From contig JAMXIF010000051.1 of the NCBI GenBank assembly GCA_028583685.1, positions 48,669,375-48,733,374 of the forward strand: DNA of 64,000 bases. Reading direction: 5' to 3'. The translations under genes were made by a program, and so were the position numbers. Every line of letters starts with the position of its first letter. Position 1 is the first letter of the stretch. This DNA comes from Petaurus breviceps papuanus. Its lineage: Eukaryota; Chordata; Mammalia; Diprotodontia; Petauridae. The notes under the pieces were generated by a model. That model ran no database searches. It worked only from the letters and a program-made list of their open reading frames with translations, and had not been told where the DNA came from. Positions 32,111-41,953 of the stretch are shown here, piece after piece.

Positions 32111-35020
32111 AGGACATAAAGGAAGCCAGCAATTGAGGACCAAAAAATTGCATAAAGCTGATCATACTGTACAAATCTCTGAAATGGGAAGTGTCTGCGG
32201 TCATTCTACCTATTTTATTAATTAGAAGACAATGGTATATTCTATACTCACTTGTCAGATCATTTGCAGTAGAACCAAGAACCACCATTCAGGACTATTC
32301 ACTGTTTCTTTGGCAATGCCAATTGGAATAAGTAGTGTCCTCCATTCTGCTGTTTATAGTTAGAGAAGGTAAAGATTTGAGATTTTAGCTTAGCATTAAT
32401 CACTTTAATTTTCAGGCCAGTTAGGAAAGTCCCCAGCCAAGTCCTCCTAAACTAACCACTTGGGTAACACAGTCAGATGCTCTGGGTCATCTTATCTGAT
32501 GAAACTTCTTTGCCCTACATTTGTTATACCCTGTATCCCGGTAGCATAGTATGGTGAGACAATCATAAAGGGTGTTTCATATTTACTGCTCAGGAGACAG
32601 AGAAAACAGTTAGAATGATTGGCAAATCCATGAGGGGGAGCCAGGAGGCACTGAAGAAATTAGACCAACCCAGTTGGGTCATTAGATCTGATGGGTACAT
32701 TTATATAAAGTGTGCCTGACCAGCATGTTTGTGCTTAGTTGGACGTAGAAGTGAAAGTGGTGAGCAGGCCAGGAGGGCCAGAGCCAGTTTCTGATTGGAC
32801 CGTATATATGTCATATCAGAGGATCAGGTCAAAAGTTTGGGGTCAAAGATGCCTGGCAGGCCTCAGTAGCGGCCACAAATCCCCATATACTTGCTATATC
32901 CTTTTTCCTATTAATAAATAATTATTAGGTGATGTTCCCTGACTGAGAGCCCTGTCCTTTTCCAGTGAAACTATAATTCAGCTGTAACAGTATTAGAGGC
33001 AATTATCCCGATAACTAATTCAAGCTCCAAACATCTGATATTGAAGGAAAAAAAGGAGTGGGGCAGGATTTGTCTTAAATAATCCAGATTCCCACTCCAG
33101 ACCATCTGTCACTCGATAATTGCTCAACCCTTCAGTGAACTCTATGTGTGTAGACACAGCCCCAGGATGAACTACCCTAGACAGACCTCAGCGGTTCAAT
33201 CTGCCCTGGTGCGGGTCCTATTATTTTTATGATACCCTGAGGAATCTGGCCCTCTGAATTCTTACACTGACTCATCTCTATTTTTAAATTATAGCCTCAC
33301 TCTTCTAAAGCATTGGGAAAAAAAATACAGTTTATTCCCCATTAGTGACTTGGTTGGTGATTATAGGCAGATAGGTTTATTCTTTAAAAGGCCCTTAATG
33401 ATAAAGCAATAGTGATATCATTTAAAAGCATTTTTGACAGATGATCCCTCGGCCTCAAGGTGCTAAAGGTTAAAAATTGCTGATTGTAATTTTTTTCTTA
33501 AATGTTAAGTAAATAAATCTTAAGTTTAGTTGAGAAAGAAAAGATGCCAACTGTACAGTTGGAATTGCTAGCATCGCCAGGGGGAATAAAATAACCACAG
33601 CATCAGCTACTGTCCTTCCCAGCACTAGGCGCTCTTAGAATTGTAGATTCGATGACAATATGACAATTCACTGTCCACAGCTGGGCCACGATTTCTGCAG
33701 GGAGTCATTTAGAAGGGATCTTGTGGTCCCCGTCTCATTTATTCCAGTGCAATCTAATTGTCCCTTTGGCTTGGCTGGAGAGAGAGAGGGAGAGAGAGAT
33801 CAAAAATAGACATGGAAGGAGGCCAAAAACAGTGGCAGAAGATGACAGGGTAGATAATAAAATCCTGGCATTCTGAAGCATCATTGTGGCTCCAAAAAGG
33901 AAGAGTTAATTTTAAAAAAATAGATCTATCCTGCATTTTTAGCATTGTTATCTATTTTTAGAGCTGACTCTGAAGCAGGGATAATAGTCATTTTTAATCC
34001 AAGTCATTTGCCAGCTGCCCTCTACGCCCCCCAACCTCTCAGGTCCCCTAAATTCCCTTCTTCTACCATGATTATTCTGACCCCAGTAGACTGGACTACA
34101 GCAGGAAGAGAATATAGTGTATAGGGGGCTGTAGTCTGCTTCAGTCCATAGGGCCTCCTTCTCACCAGGGCTGGCTGGCTGCCCTCATGGGTCTGTTCGT
34201 TGATTGGTTATTCTGAACCCAAAGAGGAAGCAGGGGAAGCTGCGTTTTCTGTACCATTCCTTGCCTTGTGAGCAGGGGCCGAAGGGTCCCAGAGTGGACC
34301 CCTTCCAGCTTTCCTTTTGATCCCTCTCCAAAGGGACAGATGGGGAGCATCCAGGCTCTACCAATGAGCTGGAGAAAATCACTAATTGAAATTCCCCTGC
34401 TCAGGGGCCATGCCATACGGAGAGGGCACAAAAGGAGGGCCAGATCTGCTGCCCTCTTGCCTTCCCTAAATAACCCACCCCAGTCCTGTCTGTGCCTCCG
34501 CCTCTCAGGTTAGGAGCCTGCCTCCAGCTTTATTAATAAAATGACAGACTTCTAACTGTCCTCAGCAGCTCCATTTTACATAGCGGATGTATTAAATGTG
34601 CACTGTTTGAACCCAGTGGTGGTTCACACTAATTGATCTTAATTTAGATATGAATATAGAACCAGACTGGATTTTGTGCTAACTGAAGATTTACTTTGTT
34701 GTTGGTGTTTTAATTTTATTTTGAACGTATGCCATTGGTTTTGCCTGATTGGGAAACTGAGCCTTCTGTGTACTCCCCAGAGATCCAGGCTTCTCTGGGC
34801 AGGATCCTTACCCACTGTGAGAAACCTTTAGGGTACAAAGTTAACAAGTGAAAAGAATTCCTGGTAGAAGCCGATTGAGGTTATAGGGCCAACTGCTGCT
34901 GGGGATTATGAGACAGGATGTTCATCTGTGAGGACCAGTGTTCCATGAGAACTGCATGCAAAGGGAAGTCCAGGGGTAGGCATGGGGTGGGAACGGTTCC
35001 CATTCAATTTACTAACAGCC
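32111..35020. other. Repeat-poor block, candidate conserved noncoding DNA
   Basis: Nearly 3 kb has no clear SINE, L2 or hAT, the longest such stretch in the window. Notable parts: 33000-33720 (AT-rich, with CAATTATCCCGATAACTAAT and GATGACAATATGACAATTCA) and 34500-34700 (TTATTAATAAAATGACAGAC, ACTAATTGATCTTAATTTAG). Short frames here (34162-34431, 34268-34513) lack family features. Repeat exclusion fits a regulatory block but proves nothing. Confidence 0.42.
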
Positions 35021-35226
35021 TGCTCTACTAAGTTAAGGGCAGCTAGGTGGTGCGGAGGATACAGTGTGAGTCAGGAAGACTCATCTCCCTGAGTTCAAAG
35101 CTAGCCTCAGACACTCCCTACTTGTGTGACTCTGGTCAAGCCACTTCAAACACTTGTTTGCATCAGTTTCCTCATCTGTAAAATGAGCCGGAGAAGGAAA
35201 GGGCAAACCCCAGTGGTATCTCTGCC

Positions 35227-35241
35227 AAGAAAACCCCAAAT
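35227..35241 (+). repeat. Left target-site duplication of nested L1
   Basis: AAGAAAACCCCAAAT at 35227-35241 recurs exactly at 35886-35900. It is part of the Mar1 tail. Confidence 0.93.
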
Positions 35242-35885
35242 GACCCATATGTACAAAAATGTTTATAGCAGCTCTTTTTGTGGTGGCAAAGAATTGGAAA
35301 TTAAGGGGGTGCCCATCAATTGGGGAATGGCTGAACAAGTTGTGGTATATGCATGTTATGGAATACTATTGTGCTATAAGAAATGAGGAGCAGGCAGTCT
35401 TCATATTTACCTGGAGAGGCTTAAAAGAACTGATGCTGAGTGAGAAGAGTAGAACCAGGAGAAATTTGTACACAATTATAGACACAACGTATGTGTGATG
35501 ACCAACTTTGATAGACCGGACACTTCTCAGCAATGTAGTGATATAAGTCAATCCCAAAAGACTCATGATGGAGAGAAATATGTGCATCCAGAGAAAGAAC
35601 TAGAAAGAACTAAGTTTATATCCAGGTGGAAGCAAAATACCTGATCTTTTTTGTTCTCTTATTTGGTTTTATGTCCTCTTTACCATTTTTCATTCCAGCT
35701 GGTAAAATCCGTCCTTATAACCTGACTAATGTATAATGTGAAAGTATTTACAGATCCTATACTTGACTATAAGCCGCCATGGGGGGCGGGGAGAAGGGAG
35801 GGAGGGGGACAAAATGTGAAATTCAAGGAATTGTGGAATTGAATCCTGCAAACTAAAAGGAAACAAACAAATTAATAATAAAAAA
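35242..35885 (+). mobile_element. L1 LINE, 5'-truncated (ORF2 C-terminus and 3' UTR)
   Basis: A frame from about 35244 to a stop at 35498 reads PICTKMFIAALFVVAKNWKL and WLNKLWYMHVMEYYCAI, RNEEQAVF. This lines up with the human L1 ORF2 C-terminus (CTRMFIAALFTIAKTWN, MWHIYTMEYYAAIKNDE). The 3' UTR is 35499-35870, including a G-rich run near 35780-35810 (GGGGGGCGGGGAGAAGGGAG). It ends in an A-rich tail. A perfect 15-bp duplication shows target-primed insertion into the Mar1. Truncation removed all but the last 644 bases. Confidence 0.92.
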
Positions 35886-36083
35886 AAGAAAACCCCAAAT
35901 GGGGTCATGCAGAGTCAGACACAACCGAACAACAACAACTCTACTAATTCTGGATTTCAGTCTAGTGGTGGTGGTAGGGTGATGGTAGTAGGGGGTGTGT
36001 GTGCATGTATCTGTGGAGGTACCATGAGTTCAGTGAGAGAGAGACTATTGCTCTCCCTTGAGAGGGAAGATATGGGTCTAGTC

Positions 36084-36085
<2 letters not shown>

Positions 36086-36128
<43 letters not shown>

Positions 36129-36142
36129 CACATGCACACACG
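36086..36142. repeat. (CA)n microsatellite
   Basis: AC dinucleotide run with CG and TG interruptions near its end. It creates the artefactual HTHTHT frames. Confidence 0.97.
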
Positions 36143-36509
36143 ACATTATCATGTGTGTTTCAGAATGTACAAGAAGAGGATAGGACTGGACCCACGTTCT
36201 TGAGATTCTTTCTGCTAGTTCTCCTGAACCAGTCTTGCCTGGGAGTGTACCACAGCTCATTCTTGTCCACAGTGAACCTCTCCGATGTCCTTTGAGAGAC
36301 CTGCATCCTTGGACATTGTGGAATTCCACAATTCAAATCTGTACCGTATCATCGGAGGGAGCATGATGAGCCTTTGTTTGCATGTGAAACTGGCCATCAT
36401 GAAAAGTTCTTTGGATTTCCCCAAGTGTAATCTAGAGCTGCCCTTTCATCCTATTCAATTCTAGCCTGAGTACATTATCCTTCCTTAGTGACTACCCACG
36501 ATTGTATAT
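36143..36509. other. Single-copy stretch
   Basis: No recognised repeat. Confidence 0.4.
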
Positions 36510-36776
36510 GGGGCAGCCAGGTGGCACAGTGGGTAGACTGCTGGACTTGGAGTCAGGATGACCTGAATTCAAATCCTACCTCAGACACTTCCCATCCATT
36601 TGACCTGGGCAAGCCACTTAACCACTCTGAACCTCAGTTTTCTCTTCTGTTAAAAAAGGGCATGTGTGTGTGTGTGTGTGTGTGTATAAAATAACAATAC
36701 CTACCTCACTGAGTTGTTGTAAGGATCAATATTTCTAAAGCACTTTGCAAACCTTAATGTGTTATATAAATTATGT
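36510..36776 (+). mobile_element. MIR-type SINE with internal (TG)n
   Basis: GGGGCAGCCAGGTGGCACAG head, GACCTGAATTCAAATCCTAC body, GAACCTCAGTTTTCTCTTCT CORE. Then a TG run (36665-36684) and the tail AACAATACCTACCTCACTGA, AAAGCACTTTGCAAACCTTA. Confidence 0.88.
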
Positions 36777-36797
36777 AAGAAACAAAATGGTTTTAAT

Positions 36798-36802
<5 letters not shown>

Positions 36803-36868
<66 letters not shown>
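36803..36868. repeat. (CT)n microsatellite
   Basis: About 66 bases of uninterrupted CT. Confidence 0.98.
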
Positions 36869-36870
<2 letters not shown>

Positions 36871-37036
36871 ATCCAAATTCAAAAGAAAATTGTTAATTCT
36901 AAACACAGCATCCCCTCTTAATTACCTGAAATTAACCATGGGAGTGAATTTAATAGTATGTACATTTATGTATCCTCATCCAGAAATGAGTTCCTTATGT
37001 TAATGAAGCCATAGGTCCTAGCTATATATCTATTCA
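36869..37036. other. Short single-copy spacer
   Basis: No recognised repeat. Confidence 0.4.
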
Positions 37037-37160
37037 CTCTCTCTCTCTCTCTCTCTCTCCCCCTCTCCCCCTCTCCCTTCCTCCTCCCCTCTTTTCCTCT
37101 TTCTCTCTCCTGCTTTCTTTCCCTCCATCCCCTTTTCCCTCTCTCTCCTGTCTCTATTAT
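37037..37160. repeat. CT-rich tract
   Basis: CT run (37037-37060) followed by CCCTCTCC and other pyrimidine-rich steps. It appears to be expanded within or beside the RTE fragment. Confidence 0.85.
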
Positions 37161-37420
37161 GGGCTGTCCATCTCACTGTGTACCATAGCCTAGGTAATAA
37201 ATATTCTTCATCCACTTGATTTTTTTCTTGTGTAGATAGTCAGACTGAACTCCTTTGAGTGATTATAAATCTCATCTAAATATTCTTGCAATGTTCTGGG
37301 CTTGATGCCATTAGCATAATGTCATCTGCAAACAGGAACCTCCAGATCACTTCCCCAGCCTCTCCACCTCCTTTGATTTCTATTCCACAGTGGGCAGCCC
37401 TCTATGATCATAGCAAGACC
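37161..37420 (-). mobile_element. RTE-clade LINE reverse transcriptase fragment
   Basis: The minus strand reads FLFADDIMLMASSPEH from about 37345 downward. FADD is the reverse transcriptase active-site box. Further along in the same direction, KNQVDEEYLLPRLWYT fits the K(T)KWMKN block of RTE-type polymerases. Frames are broken by stops. The RTE clade is likely because Mar1 borrows an RTE tail; another LINE clade is possible. Confidence 0.55.
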
Positions 37421-37469
37421 TTGGCAAGATACAGCTCCCTGTTTTATATCTTAAATCAAGATAATGAAT

Positions 37470-37730
37470 AATAACAACAGTAATAACTTTTTAAACTGTC
37501 CAAAATTTGCAAAGCACTTCATATATATATTACTCTTTTGATCCTCATTAAAACCCTGAGAAATCAGTGAATCAGTGCTGTGATACCCATTTTCCTGATG
37601 AAGAAATAGGCTAAGAAGTAACTGTAATTTGTCCAGGATCACGCATCTAGGAAGTGTCTGAAGGATTTGAACCCAAGTCTCCCTGATAACAAGTCCAGTG
37701 CTCTAGCCACTGGGCTTCCTCACTGCCTGA
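37470..37730 (-). mobile_element. MIR-type SINE, antisense
   Basis: AATAACAACAGTAATAACTT, AATTTGCAAAGCACTTCATA, CATTTTCCTGATGAAGAAAT, GGATTTGAACCCAAGTCTCC and CTGGGCTTCCTCACTGCC. Confidence 0.82.
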
Positions 37731-38129
37731 TGCCATACATTATTTACTTGACAGGTAAGATCACTGATTAATGGCCTTCAGGTATCTAAAGCTTGTCTTC
37801 CTCTGCTCTGTGCTGAGCCTATCACCCCAGCTACCCAGCACACACACAAGTTTCCCTTGGAAAGATGTGCCAGCTGAGTGCTTTGCAAGGACAGACTGAA
37901 TTCTGACAGCAGCAAGCAGTGACCAGTGAAACCAGCTAATTAGGCAGCTTCCACCTAAGCTAATCACCCTGCAATCTTTTATCCCTGTATATTTCAAGTG
38001 TTGAGCAATTTGGTGGCAAGATTCTCATTGACTATAATGGGTATTATGTCAGGAAATCCTCTCAGAGCAAGCCCAGCACACCTGTCATCATTGTGACTTG
38101 GTACAGGAATTAGATCTGTTGTTTGACTC
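37731..38129. other. Single-copy stretch before the gap
   Basis: No recognised repeat. Confidence 0.4.
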
Positions 38130-38632
38130 TCCCCTCCCCTCCCCTCCNNNNNNNNNNNNNNNNNNNNNNNNNNNNNNNNNNNNNNNNNNNNNNNNNNNNN
38201 NNNNNNNNNNNNNNNNNNNNNNNNNNNNNNNNNNNNNNNNNNNNNNNNNNNNNNNNNNNNNNNNNNNNNNNNNNNNNNNNNNNNNNNNNNNNNNNNNNNN
38301 NNNNNNNNNNNNNNNNNNNNNNNNNNNNNNNNNNNNNNNNNNNNNNNNNNNNNNNNNNNNNNNNNNNNNNNNNNNNNNNNNNNNNNNNNNNNNNNNNNNN
38401 NNNNNNNNNNNNNNNNNNNNNNNNNNNNNNNNNNNNNNNNNNNNNNNNNNNNNNNNNNNNNNNNNNNNNNNNNNNNNNNNNNNNNNNNNNNNNNNNNNNN
38501 NNNNNNNNNNNNNNNNNNNNNNNNNNNNNNNNNNNNNNNNNNNNNNNCCTCTCCTCTCCTCTCCTCTCCTCTCCTCTCCTCTCTCCCTCGCCTTGCCTCA
38601 CCTCTTCTTTCCTCTCCTCTCCTCTCTTCTTT
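38130..38632. repeat. (CCTCT)n/(CCCCT)n pentamer array spanning an assembly gap
   Basis: CCCCT units enter the gap at 38131-38147, and CCTCT units leave it at 38548-38583, grading into CT-rich sequence to 38632. The array is clearly unresolved across the N run. Confidence 0.9.
38148..38547. other. Assembly gap (400 N)
   Basis: 400 consecutive N inside the pentamer array. Open frames across it are artefacts. Confidence 0.99.
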
Positions 38633-38875
38633 CATGATATTTTTTCTCTAATGGTTCATTACCACTTTTCTAACAACTGAAAGGGATAGAAAATATACCC
38701 ACAGTTCCTGTAATCCTGCTAAATTCACTCCTATGATTAATCTCAGGTGATTAAGATGAGATGCTGTGTTTAGAATTAACATTATAATTTGGAGTAGGAT
38801 GCCAGATTTTTTCCCCCTCTAATGTTTCTTTAAAAAGGATAACACGTGATAAAGAGAGAACATTCCAGTCTGTTG
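38633..38875. other. Single-copy stretch
   Basis: No recognised repeat. Confidence 0.4.
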
Positions 38876-39000
38876 GTGGAGTACCTGCTCTGTATCAGAT
38901 TCTATGTAAAGTACTTGCATTACAAAGACAAAATTTTAAAAGTTACTAAAGAAATCAGTCCCTACCCTCAGGAAGCTAATGTTCTATTAGGAATATTTAC
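38876..39000 (-). mobile_element. L2 tail, antisense
   Basis: GAGTACCTGCTCTGTATCAG, then ATTACAAAGACAAAATTTTA and CCCTACCCTCAGGAAGCTAA. Confidence 0.7.
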
Positions 39001-39059
39001 CTGAACAGTGGACTTTCACTAACATAAAAGGGAAAGAGAGTTGGTTACATGGAATTAAT

Positions 39060-39225
39060 AGTTTTCTGGAATGGATCAAGCTCCCAACTTGGGGCCAGAA
39101 TGTTTGAAATGGAGTCCTTGACCCCTCTCTATCTCCAGCTGTGTGGCCTAAAGCACCTTAAACACACAAATTCTCTGAACTCCAGGTTTCTTATCTGTAA
39201 AATAGGGATAAAAATATTTACACCA
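39060..39225 (+). mobile_element. MIR-type SINE, diverged
   Basis: CAGCTGTGTGGCCTAAAGCA, CAGGTTTCTTATCTGTAAAA, TAGGGATAAAAATATTTACA. Confidence 0.6.
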
Positions 39226-39344
39226 CCAGACACTTAATAGTTTTGGGACACTTGGCAAGACACTTAAGTATTTGGGGCCTCCTTTCCAGCTCTCAAGCGA
39301 TGATCCTGTCAACCTATTTTAGGGTGGCTGTGAGGAACCAGTAA

Positions 39345-39612
39345 GTTAATTTATGAGGTGGGTAGAGTGCTGGGCCTGAAATCTGAAAGACCTGAGTTCA
39401 AATGTGATCTCTGACCCTTAGTAGCTAGTACTTACTGTCAAGTCACTTAACCCCTGTTGTACTTATCTGTATAATGGGGATAATAACAGCACCTACCTCT
39501 CAGGGTTATTTTAAGGATCAAATGAGATAATAACTGTAAAGCACTTAGCACAATACTTGGAACATAGTAAGCACTATATTGAGTTTATTATTATTATTAT
39601 TATTATTATTAC
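39345..39612 (+). mobile_element. MIR SINE with L2-type tail, near full length
   Basis: GTGGGTAGAGTGCTGGGCCT, GAGTTCAAATGTGATCTCTG, AATAACAGCACCTACCTCTC, CTTAGCACAATACTTGG, AACATAGTAAGCACTATATT, then a TTA run. Confidence 0.9.
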
Positions 39613-39855
39613 AAAAAGTTTTGAAATCTTAAAAGCACCATGTAGATGTTAGCTAACAGTAAAATGATTACACAGTTCTTTCTTTACACATACACACACA
39701 CACTGTAGGGGGACAATCTTCCTGTTAAAATATAAAACAATGAAGTCAAGGAAATAATATGGGAGGACAATATTTATAAAGTATTATTATTATAAAGTTA
39801 TAAAACCTTGCCTTTGCTGTGAATGGAAAGCAATGCAAAATCAGCTTGCCTGTCC
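39613..39855. other. Unassigned AT-rich sequence
   Basis: No clear repeat. A short CA run lies near 39687. Confidence 0.35.
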
Positions 39856-39859
39856 CAGT

Positions 39860-40035
39860 GATCAATATCCTCTGGCCCAGCAATCTCACCAATGGGCGTT
39901 TATCCCATGGAAGTCAGAAACATAAAAAAGGTCCCATATATATTAACATACCTCTAGCAGTGTCTTTTGTATCTAGAGGGGTAACTGGGAAGAGAGTATG
40001 CATAGCCATCAATTAGGAAATGGCCAAATTGTGGT
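39860..40035 (+). mobile_element. L1 LINE fragment (ORF2 3' region)
   Basis: TCTGGCCCAGCAATCTCACC, then AATGGGCGTTTATCCCATGG and CATCAATTAGGAAATGGCC match the L1 ORF2 order just upstream of, and within, the segment seen at 35242. More diverged than that copy. Confidence 0.65.
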
Positions 40036-40216
40036 CATTGCAACACCAGTGTAGTATAATAGTGTCAGAGGACCTGGGTTCAAGTCCCTATTCTGACAGT
40101 GAACTACAAATGGGAATTTAGGGAAGTTATTTGAACTAAGCTTCAATTTCCTCTTCTGTAAAATGGGAGGTTTTGAACTAGACTTTATTCCCTCCTAGCT
40201 CTAAGTATATAATTGC
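40036..40216 (+). mobile_element. Ther-2 (MIR3-like) SINE
   Basis: AGAGGACCTGGGTTCAAGTC, CAATTTCCTCTTCTGTAAAA, GGTTTTGAACTAGACTTTAT, CCTCCTAGCTCTAAGTAT. Confidence 0.85.
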
Positions 40217-40270
40217 ATGTCTATAATAGAATCCTATCAAATTCCAAGATGGGATAGAAAACAACCACAT

Positions 40271-40425
40271 TGGGGTGGCTAGGTGGTGCAGTGAGTAGAG
40301 CACTGGCCCTGGAGTCAGGAGGACCTGGGTTCGGATGCAGCCTCAGACACTTAACACAAAAACTAGTCTTGTGACCTTGGGCAAGTCAGTTAACCCCAAT
40401 TGTCCTCCAAAAAAAAAAAAAAAAA
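40271..40425 (+). mobile_element. WSINE-type SINE
   Basis: GGGGTGGCTAGGTGGTGCAG head, GCCCTGGAGTCAGGAGGACC, TGACCTTGGGCAAGTCAGTT and an A-run. AGAAAACAACCACAT (40256-40270) and AGAAAACAATCACAT (40426-40440) form a 15-bp duplication with one mismatch. Little diverged. Confidence 0.94.
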
Positions 40426-40440
40426 AGAAAACAATCACAT

Positions 40441-40589
40441 AATGAGAAAGCCCTGCAGTAACCAACCCTGGCTCCAAAGCTCCCATGATAAAACATATCC
40501 CTGAGTTCAGTTCTGGGGTAGAGTGGTGTCTTTGTCAGATGTATTCCACAAGTCACTTTGCTTTGCTTAAATGTCTCCTTTGTTATTTC
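40441..40589. other. Short single-copy spacer
   Basis: No recognised repeat. Confidence 0.35.
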
Positions 40590-40770
40590 AGTTCAATAAA
40601 CACCTTTTTTTTTAAATGTGATTAATATTTGCCAGATACTGTGCTAAGCCCTAGGGATGCAAGAAGAGGCAAAAGCCAGTTCCTCCCTCAAGGAGCTTAT
40701 AGTCTGTTGGAATAGACAGCTTGCAAACACATACAGTAAGCTAGAGGACATAATTCAGAAAAGGAAAGCT
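40590..40770 (-). mobile_element. L2 tail, antisense
   Basis: CAATAAACACC, then TATTTGCCAGATACTGTGCT, AAGCCCTAGGGATGCAAG, CCTCAAGGAGCTTATAGTCT. Confidence 0.78.
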
Positions 40771-41012
40771 CTAGAATCAGGCTTTTTAGGTCGGATTTAA
40801 TTGGGAGCCAGGGAGGTCCATACTGAGAGTGAAGGAGGGAGAACATTCCAGAAACATAAATTAAAATTTTAAACAAACCCACCACCAACATGAGCTTCTT
40901 ACAAAAATAAGCTATTCTACTTAAAAAAAATTGTTGTGGAAAGTGGCAAGTGACATTAATAAAGACAATTAACTCCTGTATGATTAGGTCAAGTGTCAGA
41001 CAATGACTCAAG

Positions 41013-41072
41013 GTTTGTACATAGCAATATGTACAAACTATGTTTGCTATGCTATGTTTGTACATAGCAATA
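41013..41072. repeat. Local duplication with inverted parts
   Basis: GTTTGTACATAGCAATA occurs at 41013-41029 and 41056-41072. Between them TATGTACAAAC reverses the first unit, so the segment can form a small hairpin. Confidence 0.85.
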
Positions 41073-41091
41073 CATAGCAAATACGTATTAA

Positions 41092-41190
41092 GCACCAATG
41101 ATATGCAGAACACCATGCTAGATTCTAGAAGGAATCTAAAGTTTAAATAGGACAAATTCCCTGCCCTTAAGGAGCTTACAGTCTAATAAA
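41092..41190 (-). mobile_element. L2 tail, antisense
   Basis: AAGCACCAATGATATGCAGA, then ACACCATGCTAGATTCTAG, CCCTGCCCTTAAGGAGCTTA. Confidence 0.75.
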
Positions 41191-41262
41191 CTATATCTTC
41201 CTCCTCATTGGCACTATTTTTTCCCCTTTGTGTTGGTAATTCTCTTTAAAAAAAAAAATGAG

Positions 41263-41432
41263 GGGCGGCTAGGTGGTGCATTGAATAGAGCACCGACCCT
41301 CCAGTCAGGGGGACCTGAGTTCAAATCCAGCCTCAGACACTTAACACAAAACTAGCTGTGTGACCTTGGGCAAGTCACTTAAGCCTAATTGCCCTACCTT
41401 CCCCCCTCTAAAAAGCAAAAAAAAAAAAAAAA
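41263..41432 (+). mobile_element. WSINE-type SINE
   Basis: GGGCGGCTAGGTGGTGCATT, GAGTTCAAATCCAGCCTCAG, TGACCTTGGGCAAGTCACTT, then a long A-run to about 41439. End duplication is obscured by A-rich flanks. Confidence 0.92.
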
Positions 41433-41439
41433 AAAAGAA

Positions 41440-41751
41440 AAAGAAAAGTGAATGCCCCACATGTGCATGGTGATTTCTCTCAATATGTTATATTAATTGC
41501 CTCCCATCCATTATCCTAGAGCCTCAGGCCCCCTTGTGAGGTTGTTACAAGTATCAATATTTCTTTTGTATAGATTAGAAATCTCCTTACATTTTATCAT
41601 GCATGAAGCACATTTGGATTACTGGAGGTTGATGGAAAGTTCTGGAGAGCCCTGCCAAGCTTTTAAAAAGGCTTCATATGTGGAGCTCGTGATGGCCTAT
41701 GTGTCTGTAATCCAAGGACCAACAGAGTCAAGGTGTCATCAAGTAAAATAA
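41440..41751. other. Single-copy stretch
   Basis: No recognised repeat. Confidence 0.4.
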
Positions 41752-41953
41752 CTTGTTGCATTGGAAGAAATATTGGATTTGGAGTCATCATTTGAATCCT
41801 GGCTCTGACCCTTCCTTAACTACCTGAGTGACCTTGTACAAGTCACTTGATTTCTCTGGGTCTCAGTTTCTTCATCTGTAAAATGAAGGGACTAGACTAG
41901 ACAATCTCATCTCTAAGGTCCTGTTGAATTGTAAATCTTTATGATCCTGTGAT
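41752..41953 (+). mobile_element. Ther-2 (MIR3-like) SINE, full length
   Basis: TTGCATTGGAAGAAATATTG, GAGTGACCTTGTACAAGTCA, CTCAGTTTCTTCATCTGTAA, GACTAGACTAGACAATCTCA, TCTTTATGATCCTGTG. Confidence 0.88.

Larger units (their letters stand above)
35032..35938 (+). mobile_element. Mar1 SINE, split by an L1 3' end
   Basis: Left part 35032-35241: GGGCAGCTAGGTGGTGCGGA head, CAGTTTCCTCATCTGTAAAA CORE, GAGCCGGAGAAGGAAAGGGC tail. The right part 35901-35938 completes the tail (GGGGTCATGCAGAGTCAGAC, CAACCGAACAACAACAA). The outer duplication CTCTACTAA is at 35023-35031 and 35939-35947. Confidence 0.9.

Noticed and set aside
35907-36329. Frames rich in HTHTHT or CVCVCV
   Set aside because: Translation of the CA microsatellite.
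37994-38680. Several frames of 160-213 codons
   Set aside because: They are made of N run and CCTCT pentamer repeats.
40271-40340. tRNA-like A and B box motifs in SINE heads
   Set aside because: These are pol III promoter remnants of SINEs; no cloverleaf with acceptor stem is present.
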